From Candidatus Nesterenkonia stercoripullorum (GTDB lineage Bacteria > Actinomycetota > Actinomycetes > Actinomycetales > Micrococcaceae), in assembly GCA_019114115.1 (NCBI GenBank), contig DXGD01000065.1:1-14334 (forward strand): a stretch of DNA of 14,334 bases, written 5' to 3'. Positions 14,293 through 14,334 of this stretch are shown here, piece by piece. Positions within the stretch are counted from its first letter, which is position 1, and each line of letters starts with the position of its first letter. The translations under genes and the position numbers were made by a program. The notes below the pieces were generated by a model that saw nothing but the letters and a program-made list of their open reading frames with translations, had not been told where the DNA came from and did not search any database.

Positions 14293-14334
14293 TCTTTCAG
14301 CCTGCACGAGAGTGCGCAGCGGCCCCGTCCTCCG

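Noticed and set aside
1..14334. CRISPR arrays, tRNA or rRNA genes, toxin-antitoxin or phage genes
   Set aside because: No spaced direct repeats, no cloverleaf or rRNA sequence, and no such proteins were recognised in any frame.

Overview
The window is chromosomal DNA from a high-GC actinobacterium. The order map-infA-rpmJ-rpsM-rpsK-rpoA-rplQ-truA, with no rpsD between rpsK and rpoA, the acidic C-terminal tail on L17 and the N-terminally extended S9 all fit Actinomycetota. I infer Micrococcales, probably a Micrococcaceae-type organism, but cannot name a genus from sequence alone.

Layout. Positions 14-4407 are the distal part of the spc/alpha ribosomal region, all on the plus strand: methionine aminopeptidase (map), a 345-bp spacer with a candidate promoter, IF-1 (infA), L36 (rpmJ), a structured leader, S13 (rpsM), S11 (rpsK), RNA polymerase alpha (rpoA) and L17 (rplQ). 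A strong GC-rich hairpin (4438-4476) follows rplQ, and then comes truA (tRNA pseudouridine synthase). At the right end, rplM (L13) and rpsI (S9) form their own unit behind a good sigma-A-type promoter (13053-13081) and a leader of about 230 nt.

Between truA and rplM lies about 7.7 kb of accessory sugar metabolism (5362-13052). It holds a sugar-porter MFS transporter very like XylE (plus strand), a convergent BglG-type PRD/EIIB/EIIA activator here called MtlR (minus strand), and a divergent plus-strand operon. The operon consists of a free-standing lactose/cellobiose-type PTS EIIB, a possible 24-codon mini-ORF joined by ATGA overlaps at both ends, a mannitol-type EIICBA permease (mtlA) and mannitol-1-phosphate 5-dehydrogenase (mtlD). 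MtlA would import and phosphorylate mannitol and MtlD would oxidise mannitol-1-phosphate to fructose-6-phosphate. MtlR would sense PTS phosphorylation state and switch the operon on. The MFS protein offers a separate proton-coupled sugar or polyol uptake route.

I see no wholly new system. The points most worth a second look are the orphan EIIB with no matching EIIC or EIIA, the doubly coupled mini-ORF, a 10-bp-periodic tandem array between mtlA and mtlD, loss of one PRD1 histidine in MtlR, and the leaders of rpsM and rplM, which look able to form regulatory RNA structures. No tRNA, rRNA, CRISPR, insertion sequence or prophage feature was seen.
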